This document shows positions 16,563-25,265 of a stretch of 64,000 nucleotides of DNA, piece after piece. The notes beneath the pieces were generated by a model. It had not been told where the DNA came from. It saw nothing but the letters and a program-made list of their open reading frames with translations, and searched no databases. Origin of the DNA: CAYFPS01 sp964345075 (GTDB lineage: Bacteria > CAIWAD01); the NCBI GenBank assembly GCA_964345075.1, contig CAYFPS010000001.1, forward strand, positions 186,001-250,000, given 5' to 3'. Made by a program: the position numbers and the translations under genes. How positions within the stretch are numbered: position 1 is the first letter of the stretch; every line of letters starts with the position of its first letter.

Positions 16563-18335
16563 TCAGGCAAAGAGCACAACAGCAGCCGTCCAGCAGATTC
16601 CGGCCAGAACCGCCGCCACAGTGGCTTGCGGAATCTGGGTTCGCACATGGTCCATCAGGTCACAGCCTGTACACATGGACGATAGCACGGTCGTGTCGCT
16701 GATGGGCGAGCATTGGTCGCCAAAGACGCTGCCGTCCATCACTGTGGCAAAGCAAATGGTCATGTAGAATTCCGGGTGCGCCAGGCCCTGCGCATTGGCA
16801 ATGGCCCAGGAAAGCGGCATGGCCAGCGGAAAGGCCACGGCGTAAGTTCCCCAGCTGGAGCCCGTGGAAAAGCTGATCAGCATCGTCATGGCCTGAAGGA
16901 TCACGGGTAGCAACCAGTAGGGCAGGCTTTCGCCCAGCAGATCGACCATCCAGGTGCCGCCGCCAGCCTCTTTGCTGATGGCCCCGATCGTAATCGCCAG
17001 CATCAGAATAAACGCGCCGCCGACTACGCCCTTTAGTCCATCGGTGAAACCTTCCATCAGAACGCGCAGACTCATGCCGCGAAGAAGGGCAAGCAGTCCG
17101 GCCGTAAGGACAGCAGCGCCAAAGGCCCAGCGCACCTGCGGACTGCCCGAGCTGATAAATGTGCCAACGGCGATTGCCACCAGCAGGCCCAGCGGTATCA
17201 CAAAGTCGAGCGGCGAGCTCTTGAAGCCCTTCGGTACACGGTTTTCCGTCAGTTCTTTGGCTGCCAGTGGTTCTGCATCGGGCGCGTCCAGCTCGCCTGT
17301 ATCACGGGATCGTTTGATGGCCTCCCGCATGCGCTTGCCCAGAAAGGGAGCCTTCTCAACAGACAGCAGGAAGGTGCCGATCACGGCAAAGATCGCGTAA
17401 AAACAGAAGGGCACACTCTGGAAGAAGAAGCGCAGGCGATCGGCCTCTGTGGCCAGCCAGGAAACACCCGCCACATAGATGAAACCCTGCACATAGCCGG
17501 GCCATGCGTTAAAGGCCAGCTGACTGGCAATCGGCGATCCGGTGGAGTCAACCACATAAGCAAGCTCTTCGTGACTCACGCCCTCCCGATCCGCCAGCGG
17601 CTTGACCGTTGTGCCCACCAGAACGGCGCTGATTGTTCCGCCCTGAAAAAACAGGATACCCAGAAACCAGGCCGCAAGTTTGGCTGTTTTGGGGCCCTTG
17701 ACCAGATGACGGGCCATCCATTCGGCAAAAGCGCGGGCCGCCCCCGTGCGGGACCAGATTCCCATCAGTCCGCCCAGCAGCCACAGGTAGAGCAGCAGCA
17801 CGCCCGCCGCGCTTTTTGTGCCCAGACTTTCCACGAGCACAGCATCGGTCAGGTCATATTTCTGCAAGAGAAAGGCGCCGGCAACAATCCCGGCAAAGAG
17901 GCTGGAGATGGGCTCACGCGTCACCCAGCAGAGCACGACGGCGACCAGCGCGGGCAGAAGTGACCAGAATTGCCAGTGGTGCTTGGCAACCAGCTTGTAA
18001 TAGCCGGCCTGAGATGGCGGGCTTGCCTGATAGACAAATTCTTCCAGCACGGGCGGCTCGCTGTGATCTCTGTTGTAATCGGCAAAGCGATCACGATGAA
18101 GCTCGGCCTCCGGCCAGTCCACAAGCCCGCTTAAGGCAAGCTCTTCGCCGCGCCACTCGTATACAAGACCCTGGGCGCCCTCGTGCACGTCCAGCTGAAT
18201 TTTTTCAAGCGTCCATGTGGGGGGAATCGTTCGCCCGATAAAAAAGGACAGGCCCAGCGAAAAGAGCAGGATCCACAGGGCCGGTGAGTTCCAGCGCTGA
18301 AAGGGTTTGATCGATTGACTGAGGGCTTGTGTCAC
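16563..18335 (-). CDS. Na+/H+ antiporter, NhaC family, with periplasmic N-terminal insert
   Basis: The 590-residue protein is an NhaC-type antiporter: about a dozen helices, with GGTISAVLVGTTVKPLADREGVSHEELAYVVDSTGSP and FSTGSSWGTYAVAFPLAMP as typical motifs, and the closing DQCSPISDTTVLSSMCTGCD segment conserved in the family. After the first helix a soluble stretch of about 90 residues (TWTLEKIQLDVHEGAQ to YYKLVAKHH) lies outside the core and is predicted periplasmic. It probably expels Na+ and regulates pH. Stop-to-start spacing to the ligase upstream is three bases. Confidence 0.87.
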   Translation of the reverse strand: MTQALSQSIKPFQRWNSPALWILLFSLGLSFFIGRTIPPTWTLEKIQLDVHEGAQGLVYEWRGEELALSGLVDWPEAELHRDRFADYNRDHSEPPVLEEFVYQASPPSQAGYYKLVAKHHWQFWSLLPALVAVVLCWVTREPISSLFAGIVAGAFLLQKYDLTDAVLVESLGTKSAAGVLLLYLWLLGGLMGIWSRTGAARAFAEWMARHLVKGPKTAKLAAWFLGILFFQGGTISAVLVGTTVKPLADREGVSHEELAYVVDSTGSPIASQLAFNAWPGYVQGFIYVAGVSWLATEADRLRFFFQSVPFCFYAIFAVIGTFLLSVEKAPFLGKRMREAIKRSRDTGELDAPDAEPLAAKELTENRVPKGFKSSPLDFVIPLGLLVAIAVGTFISSGSPQVRWAFGAAVLTAGLLALLRGMSLRVLMEGFTDGLKGVVGGAFILMLAITIGAISKEAGGGTWMVDLLGESLPYWLLPVILQAMTMLISFSTGSSWGTYAVAFPLAMPLSWAIANAQGLAHPEFYMTICFATVMDGSVFGDQCSPISDTTVLSSMCTGCDLMDHVRTQIPQATVAAVLAGICWTAAVVLFA

Positions 18336-18338
18336 AGG

Positions 18339-20297
18339 CTACTCCCGGCTTCCTTCGGTTAGTTCCGGTCGGTTGGCGTATTCGGCCAGCGCTTCCGGGT
18401 TGGCCAGGGCTTCCAGGTTTCCCGGGTCCTGCCCTTGAACCACCCGCTTAACGGCAAGCTCGCTGTTCTTTCCACTTCGTGTTCGCGGAATGTCCGTGAC
18501 CTGCAAAATGCGTGCAGGAACATGACGGGGGGTCGTGTTCTGGCGAATGGCTTGGCGAATTGTATCACGAAGCGCCTCGTCAAGGACAAGACCGTCCTTT
18601 AATCGAACAAAGAGCAGGACACGCTGATCACCGGCCACGTCCTGACCGATCACGACCGACTCTTCAACCTCGGCAACCTGCTCCACCTGCCGGTAGATTT
18701 CTGCCGTGCCGATCCGCACACCACCCGGATTGAGCGTGGCATCACTTCGCCCGAAAAAGGTCATGCCTCCTTCCGGCTCCAGCTGTACCCAGTCGCCGTG
18801 GTGCCAGAAGCCCGGAAACTTCTCAAAGTAGGCCGCCCGGTAGCGACTGCCGTCAGCATCACCATAAAATCCCGTTGGCATGGAGGGGAATGGCCTGGCG
18901 CAAATCAGTTCGCCCGGCTGGCCAACAAGCTCAACACCTGCCTCGCTTACAACCTTGACATCCATGCCGAGCCCCCTGCACTGAAGCTGCCCGCGAAGAA
19001 CGGGCAGGGCGGGGTTTCCCAGCGCAAAACAGGAGATAATGTCCGTCCCGCCGCTGATACTGGCAAGCTGCAGGTCCTGTTTGATGCTGTGATACACGTA
19101 GTCGAAACTTTCGGGAACAAGCACGCTTCCCGTCGAGAGAAGCACCTTCAGCGCATCGAGCTTGTGTGTGTCGCAGGGCTTCAGCCCGGCCTTGGCGCAA
19201 GCATCAATGTACTTGGCCGATGTGCCAAAGTGTGTCACACGCTCTTCTTCAGCCATGTCCCACAAAGCCCTGGGAGCCGGATGAAAGGGACTTCCGTCAA
19301 AAAGCACGATGGTTGTTCCACCGGCAAGCGCGCTGACCAGCCAGTTCCACATCATCCAGCCCGTCGTGGTGAAGTAAAAGAGGCGATCGCCTTTGGCCAA
19401 TCCAGAGTGAAGCGCGTGCTCTTTTCTGTGTTGCAGGAGCGTGCCACCGGCGCCATGCGTGATACATTTCGGCTTGCCCGTAGTGCCCGAGCTGAACATG
19501 ATGTAAAGCGGGTGGTCAAAGGGAAAGCGCTCGAAAGGCGACTGATCCGGCTTGCGCTCAAGCATTTCTTCAAAAGTGATCATGCCCGGGTCGAGCGGCT
19601 GGGCTTGTGCCCCCCCCAGAAAGGAAACCAGCACCGTCTTGCTCAGCCCGGGCAGTCCGGCCCTGATTTCACTCAGCTTTTCCCGGCAGTCGATCGGACG
19701 ACCTTTATAAAGGTAGCCGTCCACGGCAATCAGGAGGGTCGGATTCAGCTGCCCAAAACGATCCAGGACTCCATCCACACCAAAGTCGGGCGAGGCCGAA
19801 GACCAACAGGCGCCAAGACTCGTTGCCGCCAGCATCAGGGCGAGGGTCTCGGGCAGATTGGGCATGAAGGCCGCGACGCGACCCCCGGGTTTAAGGCCAA
19901 GTTCCCTTAGGGCTCCGCGCAGGCGCAGGACCGTTTCCTTAAGCTCGTCAAAGCTCCACTCGCTGCGGCGGCCGTCCTCGCCACGGAAAATCACCGCGGC
20001 AGTCGAGCCCGAATGCTTAAGCAGGTTTTCGGCAAAATTGAGGCGGGCTTCAGGAAACCAGCGCGCACCGGGCATGCGGTCCGGGTTTTCGAGCACCGTC
20101 CTTCCCTGATCACCCACCAGACCCAGCTCCTGCCAGACAAGGCTCCAAAAGGCCTCGGAGTCTTCCACGGAGGCCCGGTGAAAGGCCTGGTAGTCGGCGA
20201 GATCACGGCCAAGTCTGGCCTCAAAGGCCTGGCGAAAGCTCTCCATACGGCTTGCCGCGCGGGCAGCGGCAGTCGGGCTCCAGCATTGATTGTTCAT
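18339..20297 (-). CDS. Acetoacetyl-CoA synthetase (acetoacetate-CoA ligase)
   Basis: An ANL-family adenylating enzyme converting acetoacetate, ATP and CoA to acetoacetyl-CoA. The family-specific N-terminus (FWSLVWQELGLVG, PGARWFPEARLNFAENLL), the AMP-binding loop IMFSSGTTGKPKCI, FYFTTTGWMMWNW and the C-terminal RIGTAEIYRQVEQV hinge are all present; acetyl-CoA synthetases differ at these places. I start it at ATG 20297 (652 residues, the family norm) because TGGAG precedes it and the promoter -10 at 20326-20331 sits over the alternative upstream ATGs. First gene of the ten-gene operon. Confidence 0.93.
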   Translation of the reverse strand: MNNQCWSPTAAARAASRMESFRQAFEARLGRDLADYQAFHRASVEDSEAFWSLVWQELGLVGDQGRTVLENPDRMPGARWFPEARLNFAENLLKHSGSTAAVIFRGEDGRRSEWSFDELKETVLRLRGALRELGLKPGGRVAAFMPNLPETLALMLAATSLGACWSSASPDFGVDGVLDRFGQLNPTLLIAVDGYLYKGRPIDCREKLSEIRAGLPGLSKTVLVSFLGGAQAQPLDPGMITFEEMLERKPDQSPFERFPFDHPLYIMFSSGTTGKPKCITHGAGGTLLQHRKEHALHSGLAKGDRLFYFTTTGWMMWNWLVSALAGGTTIVLFDGSPFHPAPRALWDMAEEERVTHFGTSAKYIDACAKAGLKPCDTHKLDALKVLLSTGSVLVPESFDYVYHSIKQDLQLASISGGTDIISCFALGNPALPVLRGQLQCRGLGMDVKVVSEAGVELVGQPGELICARPFPSMPTGFYGDADGSRYRAAYFEKFPGFWHHGDWVQLEPEGGMTFFGRSDATLNPGGVRIGTAEIYRQVEQVAEVEESVVIGQDVAGDQRVLLFVRLKDGLVLDEALRDTIRQAIRQNTTPRHVPARILQVTDIPRTRSGKNSELAVKRVVQGQDPGNLEALANPEALAEYANRPELTEGSRE

Positions 20298-20325
20298 GAG
20301 GCTCCATTCATGGTGACGCTCATTC

Positions 20326-20354
20326 ATTGTAGGGTGTTCGGCGGGATCGGGCAA
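20326..20354 (-). promoter_or_regulatory. Promoter of the acetoacetyl-CoA synthetase operon
   Basis: Minus strand TTGCCC (20354-20349) and TACAAT (20331-20326) are separated by 17 bases. Transcription would start near 20319, about 22 bases before the chosen ATG at 20297, which rules out the longer upstream starts. Confidence 0.6.
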
Positions 20355-20477
20355 GGAATGGCCGGGCATGTCAGAAATGGTGGACGGTTTGCGAATTCGC
20401 TGTCGGGAACTCAATCGGGAATAGCCTCCCCGCGATCTATCTTCCTATCTTGACACAATCACAGCAGGGAGCCAGCC

Positions 20478-21185
20478 ATGCGCGTCAAGGCCGTCATCTT
20501 CGATCTGGACAACACACTCGTCGACTTCATGAAAATGAAGCGGGAAGCCGTGGAGGCCGCCGCGCGCGCCATGGTGGATAATGGCCTCGAGATGAGCGTG
20601 GACGAAACCATTGCCCGCCTCTTTGAGGTTTACGACAAGGCCGGGATTGAAAACCAGGAGGTTTTTGACCTCTTCATGCAGGAAAAATTCGGCCGCATCG
20701 ACCACCGCCTGCTGGCTGCCGGGATTGTGGCCTATCGCCGGGCGCGGGAAGCGCACATGGTCCTCTACCCGCATGTCAAGATGACGCTCATGCAGCTGAT
20801 CCGCCGCGGATACAAGCTGGCCGTTCTCTCCGACGCGCCCGCCCGGCAAGCATGGTTAAGACTGGCCGGCCTTAACCTGCTGCACTATTTCGACACGGTA
20901 ATCACCCACGATGACACGGGCGAATGGAAGCCCCATCCCGCTCCTTTTCGCAAGGTGCTTGAAGTGCTGGAGCTTGAGCCGCGCGAAGTCATGATGGTCG
21001 GTGACTGGCCGGACCGCGACATTGCCGGCGCGCGGGATGTGGGCATTCGCACGGCCCTGGCCATCTATGGCAGCGAGTTCGACATTCATGATTCCGGCGC
21101 CGACTTTGAGCTTGAGTCCATCGAAGAGCTGCTTGAAGTGCTAAGCGAGGTCAACGAAGGCGAACACCCGGGTCTAATGGCGTGA
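20478..21185 (+). CDS. HAD-superfamily hydrolase
   Basis: A 235-residue phosphatase-type HAD protein. Motif I is FDLDNTL with both catalytic aspartates, motif II the Ser/Thr in LAVLSDAP, motif III a lysine in GEWKPHP, motif IV GDWPDRDIAGAR. The helical cap of subclass IA lies between residues 18 and 95. Substrate unknown. The ATG has an AGGGAGCC ribosome site. The stop overlaps the next gene's GTG by four bases (GTGA), and that junction is itself a GTGATACA copy (21182). Confidence 0.86.
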   Translation: MRVKAVIFDLDNTLVDFMKMKREAVEAAARAMVDNGLEMSVDETIARLFEVYDKAGIENQEVFDLFMQEKFGRIDHRLLAAGIVAYRRAREAHMVLYPHVKMTLMQLIRRGYKLAVLSDAPARQAWLRLAGLNLLHYFDTVITHDDTGEWKPHPAPFRKVLEVLELEPREVMMVGDWPDRDIAGARDVGIRTALAIYGSEFDIHDSGADFELESIEELLEVLSEVNEGEHPGLMA

Positions 21186-21550
21186 TACAGCACCGTTTTG
21201 CCAGCATGACAATCGAAGAAGCCTCCAGCCTTTCGGGCCATGCAACACAGGCAGAAGAGCGGGATATCATTGGCAAGTCAAGACCACATGTCTCACGCAT
21301 GGCGCGTGCACTTGCCAGAAAACTGTTGACTGAACTACTAAGTGAGTCGGGCAATGTCCCGACCCCCGATCATATTGAAATTCGCGACACCCCCGGCGCT
21401 GGACCACGCGTCATCCTTGGCGAACACCTGATACAGGCCGGCCTTGAAGCACGCTGCTCCCTAAGCCACAGCAGGAGCCGGGTTGCCGCACTGGTAAGTC
21501 TTGAAACCCCAAACAAAGGAGAAGCCCGTGCAGCGGATTCTCTCGGTTGA
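21182..21550 (+). CDS. Degenerate AcpS / phosphopantetheinyl transferase-like protein
   Basis: The 122-residue product aligns by eye with the later part of holo-ACP synthase: an Ala-rich helix (RMARALARKLLTELL) where AcpS has its RFAAKEA helix, then IEIRDTPGAGPRVIL matching the IEV..-.G.P.v.L strand pair, and SLSHSRSRVAALV matching the SLSH-x-A motif. The gene order before nnr is also that of acpS in many bacteria. The N-terminal GIGIDIV-type metal-binding segment and the KEA glutamate are not visible, so activity is doubtful. The start is GTG 21182, overlapping the HAD stop. Confidence 0.5.
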   Translation: MIQHRFASMTIEEASSLSGHATQAEERDIIGKSRPHVSRMARALARKLLTELLSESGNVPTPDHIEIRDTPGAGPRVILGEHLIQAGLEARCSLSHSRSRVAALVSLETPNKGEARAADSLG

Positions 21551-23129
21551 GCAAATGCAGAATGTAGATCGACAGGCCATCGAAGAGTTTGGTCTGCCGG
21601 GCATTGTTCTCATGGAAAATGCAGGCCGCGGCGCGGCGCTTTCCATTCTTGAAACCCTGGATGCAGCAGGTGCTGATGCCGTGCTTGTCTGCTGCGGACC
21701 CGGAAACAATGGCGGCGACGGCTATGTGATCGCGCGCTGTCTTGCCAACGAAGGCGTGGATGTGCGTGTCCTTTCCACCTGTCCGGGCGAGAAGCTCTCA
21801 GGCGACGCAGCCGTGATGCGCGGCGTGGTTGAAAAGATGGGCCTGCCTCTGGCCGACCTACACGGCGAGTTCAACGAGGAAGACGCAGAGGACTTCCTTG
21901 ATGTGGATCTTGTGGTTGACGCCATGCTGGGAACGGGTTCTTCGGGCGCACCGCGCGGCAACATGACCGGCCTGATTGAATGGATCACGGAAAGCGGTCT
22001 GCCGGTAGTGGCCATCGACCAGCCCAGCGGCCTTGATGCCAACACGGGCGAGCTTCATGACCCTTGTATCACGGCCCATCAAACCATAACCATGGCAGCC
22101 CCCAAGCGCGGCCACCTGCTGCTGCCTGGTCGCGCCGCAGTGGGCGAACTGGAAATCGTCGACATCGGCATTTTGCCCGAGGACTTTGAAGAGGGCAATG
22201 AATGGCTGATAGCCGAAGAGCATGACCTGGCCGAAATGCTGCCGGAGAGGCCCGAACATGGCCACAAGGGTGACTTTGGTCGCGTGCTGGTGCTGGCAGG
22301 ATCTCCCGGCATGGCCGGCGCTGCCCTGCTTGCATGCAGGGCCATCATGCGCAGCGGTGCCGGCATGGTCAGGCTTGTATCACATGACCGCGTACTGGAT
22401 CAATTGGCCGGTCAGATGCCTGAGGTCATGACCCAGAGCCTGAATACGAACTCGCTTGATGAGTCTCTGGCGGAACTGATCGAGGCTGCGCGCTGGGCAG
22501 ACCTGCTGCTGGTGGGCCCTGGTCTTGGCCGTGATACCTTCACCCGAGAGCTGGTCAAGCGACTGCTCGTCGACTGCGGGCTTCCGGTGCTACTGGACGC
22601 CGACGGCATCAACGCTTTTGAGGGTGATCTGGAAGCCTTGAAGGCTCATGCCGGCCCACTTTGTATCACACCCCATCTGGGTGAATTCGCCCGCCTGCTG
22701 GGCGAGGAACCCGAGAGTGAGCACGAAGCCGTCCTGGCAGCAGAAAAACTGGCGGCCGAGCTGAACGCCCTGGCGGTACTCAAGGGCGCTGGGGCCAGCG
22801 TTCACGCCCCGGAAGGTCAGGTTTTTCTTAGCCGCGAAGGCAGCCATGCTCTGGCCACGGCTGGAAGTGGCGACGTTCTGGTTGGCATCATTGCCGGACT
22901 GGCCGTGCAGAAACGCGCCTGGACAGAGCCCGCATTGCTTGGCCTGCACCTGCACGCCCGCGCGGGCGAACTGGCGGCCTCGGAGCTGGGCGCTCATGGC
23001 GTTACGGCTCCCGACCTGCTGCGCTACCTGCCGGCGGCGTTCATGGAGCTTGGCAAGGCCGATCAGCATGAGCATGAGCACGAGCATCAGCATGACTGTG
23101 AGGATGGACATTCGTGTTCAAGCTGCTGA
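21528..23129 (+). CDS. nnr: Bifunctional NAD(P)H-hydrate repair enzyme (epimerase / ADP-dependent dehydratase)
   Basis: Repairs hydrated NADH and NADPH. The N-terminal YjeF-type epimerase domain shows MENAGRG and CCGPGNNGGDGYVIARCL; the C-terminal ribokinase-like dehydratase shows HKGDFGRVLVLAGSPGMAGAALL, LLVGPGLGRD, LDADG, ITPHLGEFARLLG and TAGSGDVLVGIIAGL. The start is GTG 21528 behind AAAGGAGAAGCCC; a TTG at 21501 is weaker. After the catalytic domains comes an odd tail, HEHEHEHQHD then CEDGHSCSSC, rich in His and Cys and likely to bind metal. It overlaps the gene before by 23 bases and VanZ by 16. Confidence 0.95.
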   Translation: MQRILSVEQMQNVDRQAIEEFGLPGIVLMENAGRGAALSILETLDAAGADAVLVCCGPGNNGGDGYVIARCLANEGVDVRVLSTCPGEKLSGDAAVMRGVVEKMGLPLADLHGEFNEEDAEDFLDVDLVVDAMLGTGSSGAPRGNMTGLIEWITESGLPVVAIDQPSGLDANTGELHDPCITAHQTITMAAPKRGHLLLPGRAAVGELEIVDIGILPEDFEEGNEWLIAEEHDLAEMLPERPEHGHKGDFGRVLVLAGSPGMAGAALLACRAIMRSGAGMVRLVSHDRVLDQLAGQMPEVMTQSLNTNSLDESLAELIEAARWADLLLVGPGLGRDTFTRELVKRLLVDCGLPVLLDADGINAFEGDLEALKAHAGPLCITPHLGEFARLLGEEPESEHEAVLAAEKLAAELNALAVLKGAGASVHAPEGQVFLSREGSHALATAGSGDVLVGIIAGLAVQKRAWTEPALLGLHLHARAGELAASELGAHGVTAPDLLRYLPAAFMELGKADQHEHEHEHQHDCEDGHSCSSC

Positions 23130-23518
23130 AAAAGCTGCCCGGGCGTGTTGAGTGGCTGGGACTGGCGCTGATCCTCAGCATCATCTGGCTGGGAAGTTCG
23201 ATCCCGCCGGAAGACTTCCCGGATGCTGATATCTTTGACTACGACAAGCTGCTCCATGCAATCGAGTATCTTGGTCTTGGACTGGCGCTCGGTCTTGTGC
23301 TTGTCCGCAAGCAGAATCTCTTTCACAGGGAAGACTGGTACCTGTGGATTCTGGGCCCCGGCATGCTCTGGGCCGTAACCGACGAGCTGCATCAGGCTGT
23401 CGTGGGACGTGACTGCAGCGGTCTGGATTTGCTGGCGGATCTGGCTGGCTTGACACTTGCCGTAATTTGGCTGCGTTTTCATCGAAATCGCGAAACCCGG
23501 CCGCCGAAGGGAGCGTAG
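23114..23518 (+). CDS. VanZ-like family membrane protein
   Basis: The 134-residue protein has four membrane helices and the VanZ signature: a charged D-K-x-x-H segment (DYDKLLHAIEYLGLG) and DELHQAVVGRDCSGLDLLADLAG. Function of bacterial VanZ-like proteins outside glycopeptide resistance is not established. Start is GTG 23114, inside the His/Cys tail of nnr, with GAGGA ten bases upstream. It precedes ssb in the same operon. Confidence 0.85.
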   Translation: MFKLLKKLPGRVEWLGLALILSIIWLGSSIPPEDFPDADIFDYDKLLHAIEYLGLGLALGLVLVRKQNLFHREDWYLWILGPGMLWAVTDELHQAVVGRDCSGLDLLADLAGLTLAVIWLRFHRNRETRPPKGA

Positions 23519-23568
23519 GCCATGCGCATCCTGATTCGAGAGAACACAACAAATCAAGGAGTACCCTC

Positions 23569-24030
23569 ATGTTGAACAAAGTGATGATCATCGGGCGCCT
23601 GGGTAAGGACCCCGAATTCCGCACAACGGCAAACGGTGTTGCCATGGCCAAGTTTTCCGTGGCAACCGACGAAAAGCGCCGGGGCGATAACGGCGAACTG
23701 ACATCAACCACCGAATGGCACCGCGTGGTGCTCTGGCGCCGTGACGCCGAGGTTGCGCGCGACTACCTGCGCAAGGGTTCGCTGATCTACCTTGAAGGCC
23801 GCATTCATTACGACAGTTACGAAAACAAGGAAGGCCAGAAGGTCTACACCACCGACATCATCGGTAACCGTTTTCAGATGCTGGATTCACGCAGCGACAA
23901 TCAGGGTGGCGGTGGCGGCTACAACCGCGGCGCCGGGGATACGCAGCAGCAGGGTGGCAACACCGCGAGCGTTTCCACCACAGGTGTCGAAAGCAATGCC
24001 GGCATGGATGAGGAAGACCTGCCCTTCTAG
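23569..24030 (+). CDS. ssb: Single-stranded DNA-binding protein
   Basis: The OB-fold domain (MLNKVMIIGRLGKDPEFR, WHRVVLWRR, YLRKGSLIYLEGRI) spans about 105 residues, followed by a Gly/Gln-rich linker and the acidic tip MDEEDLPF that docks SSB partners. The ATG at 23569 has AAGGAG seven bases upstream. It ends the plus-strand operon and is followed at once by a strong terminator. It is relevant to uptake and recombination of single strands if the iterated octamer is an uptake signal, though every bacterium has SSB. Confidence 0.97.
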   Translation: MLNKVMIIGRLGKDPEFRTTANGVAMAKFSVATDEKRRGDNGELTSTTEWHRVVLWRRDAEVARDYLRKGSLIYLEGRIHYDSYENKEGQKVYTTDIIGNRFQMLDSRSDNQGGGGGYNRGAGDTQQQGGNTASVSTTGVESNAGMDEEDLPF

Positions 24031-24051
24031 GCCTTGCCCCGAGCTAAAAAG

Positions 24052-24077
24052 AAGAGGCCCCGTTTGGGGCCTCTTTT
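24052..24077. terminator. Bidirectional terminator between ssb and obgE
   Basis: A perfect 10-bp stem (AAGAGGCCCC / GGGGCCTCTT) with a 4-base loop, T-rich on both strands (TTTT after the + stem, CTTTTT after the - stem). It sits between the convergent 3' ends of ssb and obgE. Confidence 0.85.
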
Positions 24078-24101
24078 CGTCCAGTCGATTGCTGCAGTAA
24101 T

Positions 24102-25202
24102 CTATTCATCCTCATCCGGATTGCGCATGCGCTCGCTTGCCGCCTGCGCCGGATCAATCGGCATGTCCAGCGGGGGAGGTGTTTCCTCTTCCAGATCGGG
24201 CAGGGCACCTGCATAAGCCGAGCGCGGGGCTTCGCTTTCCATTTCCTCCAGCAGTTCGCCGATTTTCTTGACCAGGCCCTTTACGCGAAGGCCGGTCGCC
24301 GCGCTGATCAGGAAGTCGTGCTCCATCTTGAGCTTGCGCTTTGATGGCGTAACTACATCGCTCTTGTTCAGCACCACCAGCGAGGGACGGCGGGCGATCT
24401 CGGCCGAATAGCGTTCCAGCTCGGCTTTGAGGGTCGCCAGATCCTTTTCCGGATCTTCACCCGAGACATCAATCATGTAAACCAGCAGCCGGCAGCGCTC
24501 CACGTGCCTCAGAAACTGATGACCCAGGCCCTTGCCCTCGTGCGCACCTTCAATCAGGCCGGGGATATCCGCCATGGCAAAGCTGCGATACTCGGCGTAG
24601 GGGACAATGCCAATGTTGGGCACAAGCGTGGTAAAGGGATAATCGGCCACTTTGGGCCTGGCCGCGCTGATCACGGACAGGAGCGTGGATTTGCCGGCGT
24701 TGGGCATGCCCACCAGACCGACATCGGCCAGAATCTTCAGCTCCAGCTCCAGCTCCTGGAAGTGCCCGGGGCCGCCGGGTGTCGCCTTGCGCGGGGTCTG
24801 CTGCGTTGAGCTCTTGAAGCGGGCGTTACCCTTGCCGCCGTGTCCGCCGTTAAGCAGGACCTCCCGCTGCCCAAGCTGCACCATGTCCAGCAGGAGCTCG
24901 CCCGACTCCGCGTCCTTGACCTGGGTACCCGGTGGCACCTTGATCACGACCGGCTTGCCGGCGCGGCCGCGGCGCAGCTTGCTGGCCCCGCCCTGCCCGT
25001 TTTCCGCCTCGAACTTGCGGCTCCACTTGAAGTCCAGCAGGTTCATGCGTCCCGGATCTACCAGAAAGACCACATCACCGCCACGACCACCATCGCCGCC
25101 ATCAGGCCCGCCCTTGGGCTTGTATTTCTCCCGGTGGAGGCTGACAGCGCCGTCGCCGCCCTTGCCGCTGCGCACCGTGATACGCACATGATCGATGAAC
25201 AT
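24102..25202 (-). CDS. obgE: GTPase ObgE/CgtA
   Basis: Essential ribosome-associated GTPase. The glycine-rich Obg domain (RSGKGGDGAVSLHREKYKPKGGPDGGDGGRGG) occupies residues 10-45 onward, then G1 GMPNAGKST, G3 DIPGLIEGA and G4 NKSD; the C-terminal extension ends acidic (RNPDEDE). Length of 366 is normal. Ribosome site GAGGATC lies upstream. It seems to be monocistronic, with a possible extended -10 at 25266-25274 upstream of a terminator-like hairpin. Confidence 0.97.
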   Translation of the reverse strand: MFIDHVRITVRSGKGGDGAVSLHREKYKPKGGPDGGDGGRGGDVVFLVDPGRMNLLDFKWSRKFEAENGQGGASKLRRGRAGKPVVIKVPPGTQVKDAESGELLLDMVQLGQREVLLNGGHGGKGNARFKSSTQQTPRKATPGGPGHFQELELELKILADVGLVGMPNAGKSTLLSVISAARPKVADYPFTTLVPNIGIVPYAEYRSFAMADIPGLIEGAHEGKGLGHQFLRHVERCRLLVYMIDVSGEDPEKDLATLKAELERYSAEIARRPSLVVLNKSDVVTPSKRKLKMEHDFLISAATGLRVKGLVKKIGELLEEMESEAPRSAYAGALPDLEEETPPPLDMPIDPAQAASERMRNPDEDE

Positions 25203-25225
25203 GGTCTGATCCTCGCTTCAGAAAA

Positions 25226-25253
25226 CGCCCCCGCCGGAAAACCGACGGGGGCG
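25226..25253 (-). terminator. Terminator of the secreted Asp-box gene / obgE leader hairpin
   Basis: On the minus strand a GC-rich stem (CGCCCCCG.CGG / CCG.CGGGGGCG, one mismatch) with a short TTTT loop is followed by TTTTC. It lies 38 bases after the 25291 gene stop and 23 bases before obgE. If the -10 at 25266 is used, it lies in the obgE leader. Confidence 0.75.
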
Positions 25254-25265
25254 ATAGTTGACTGC

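Noticed and set aside
18798..19910. Plus-strand open frame of 370 codons
   Set aside because: Antisense to acetoacetyl-CoA synthetase, whose motifs are all intact.
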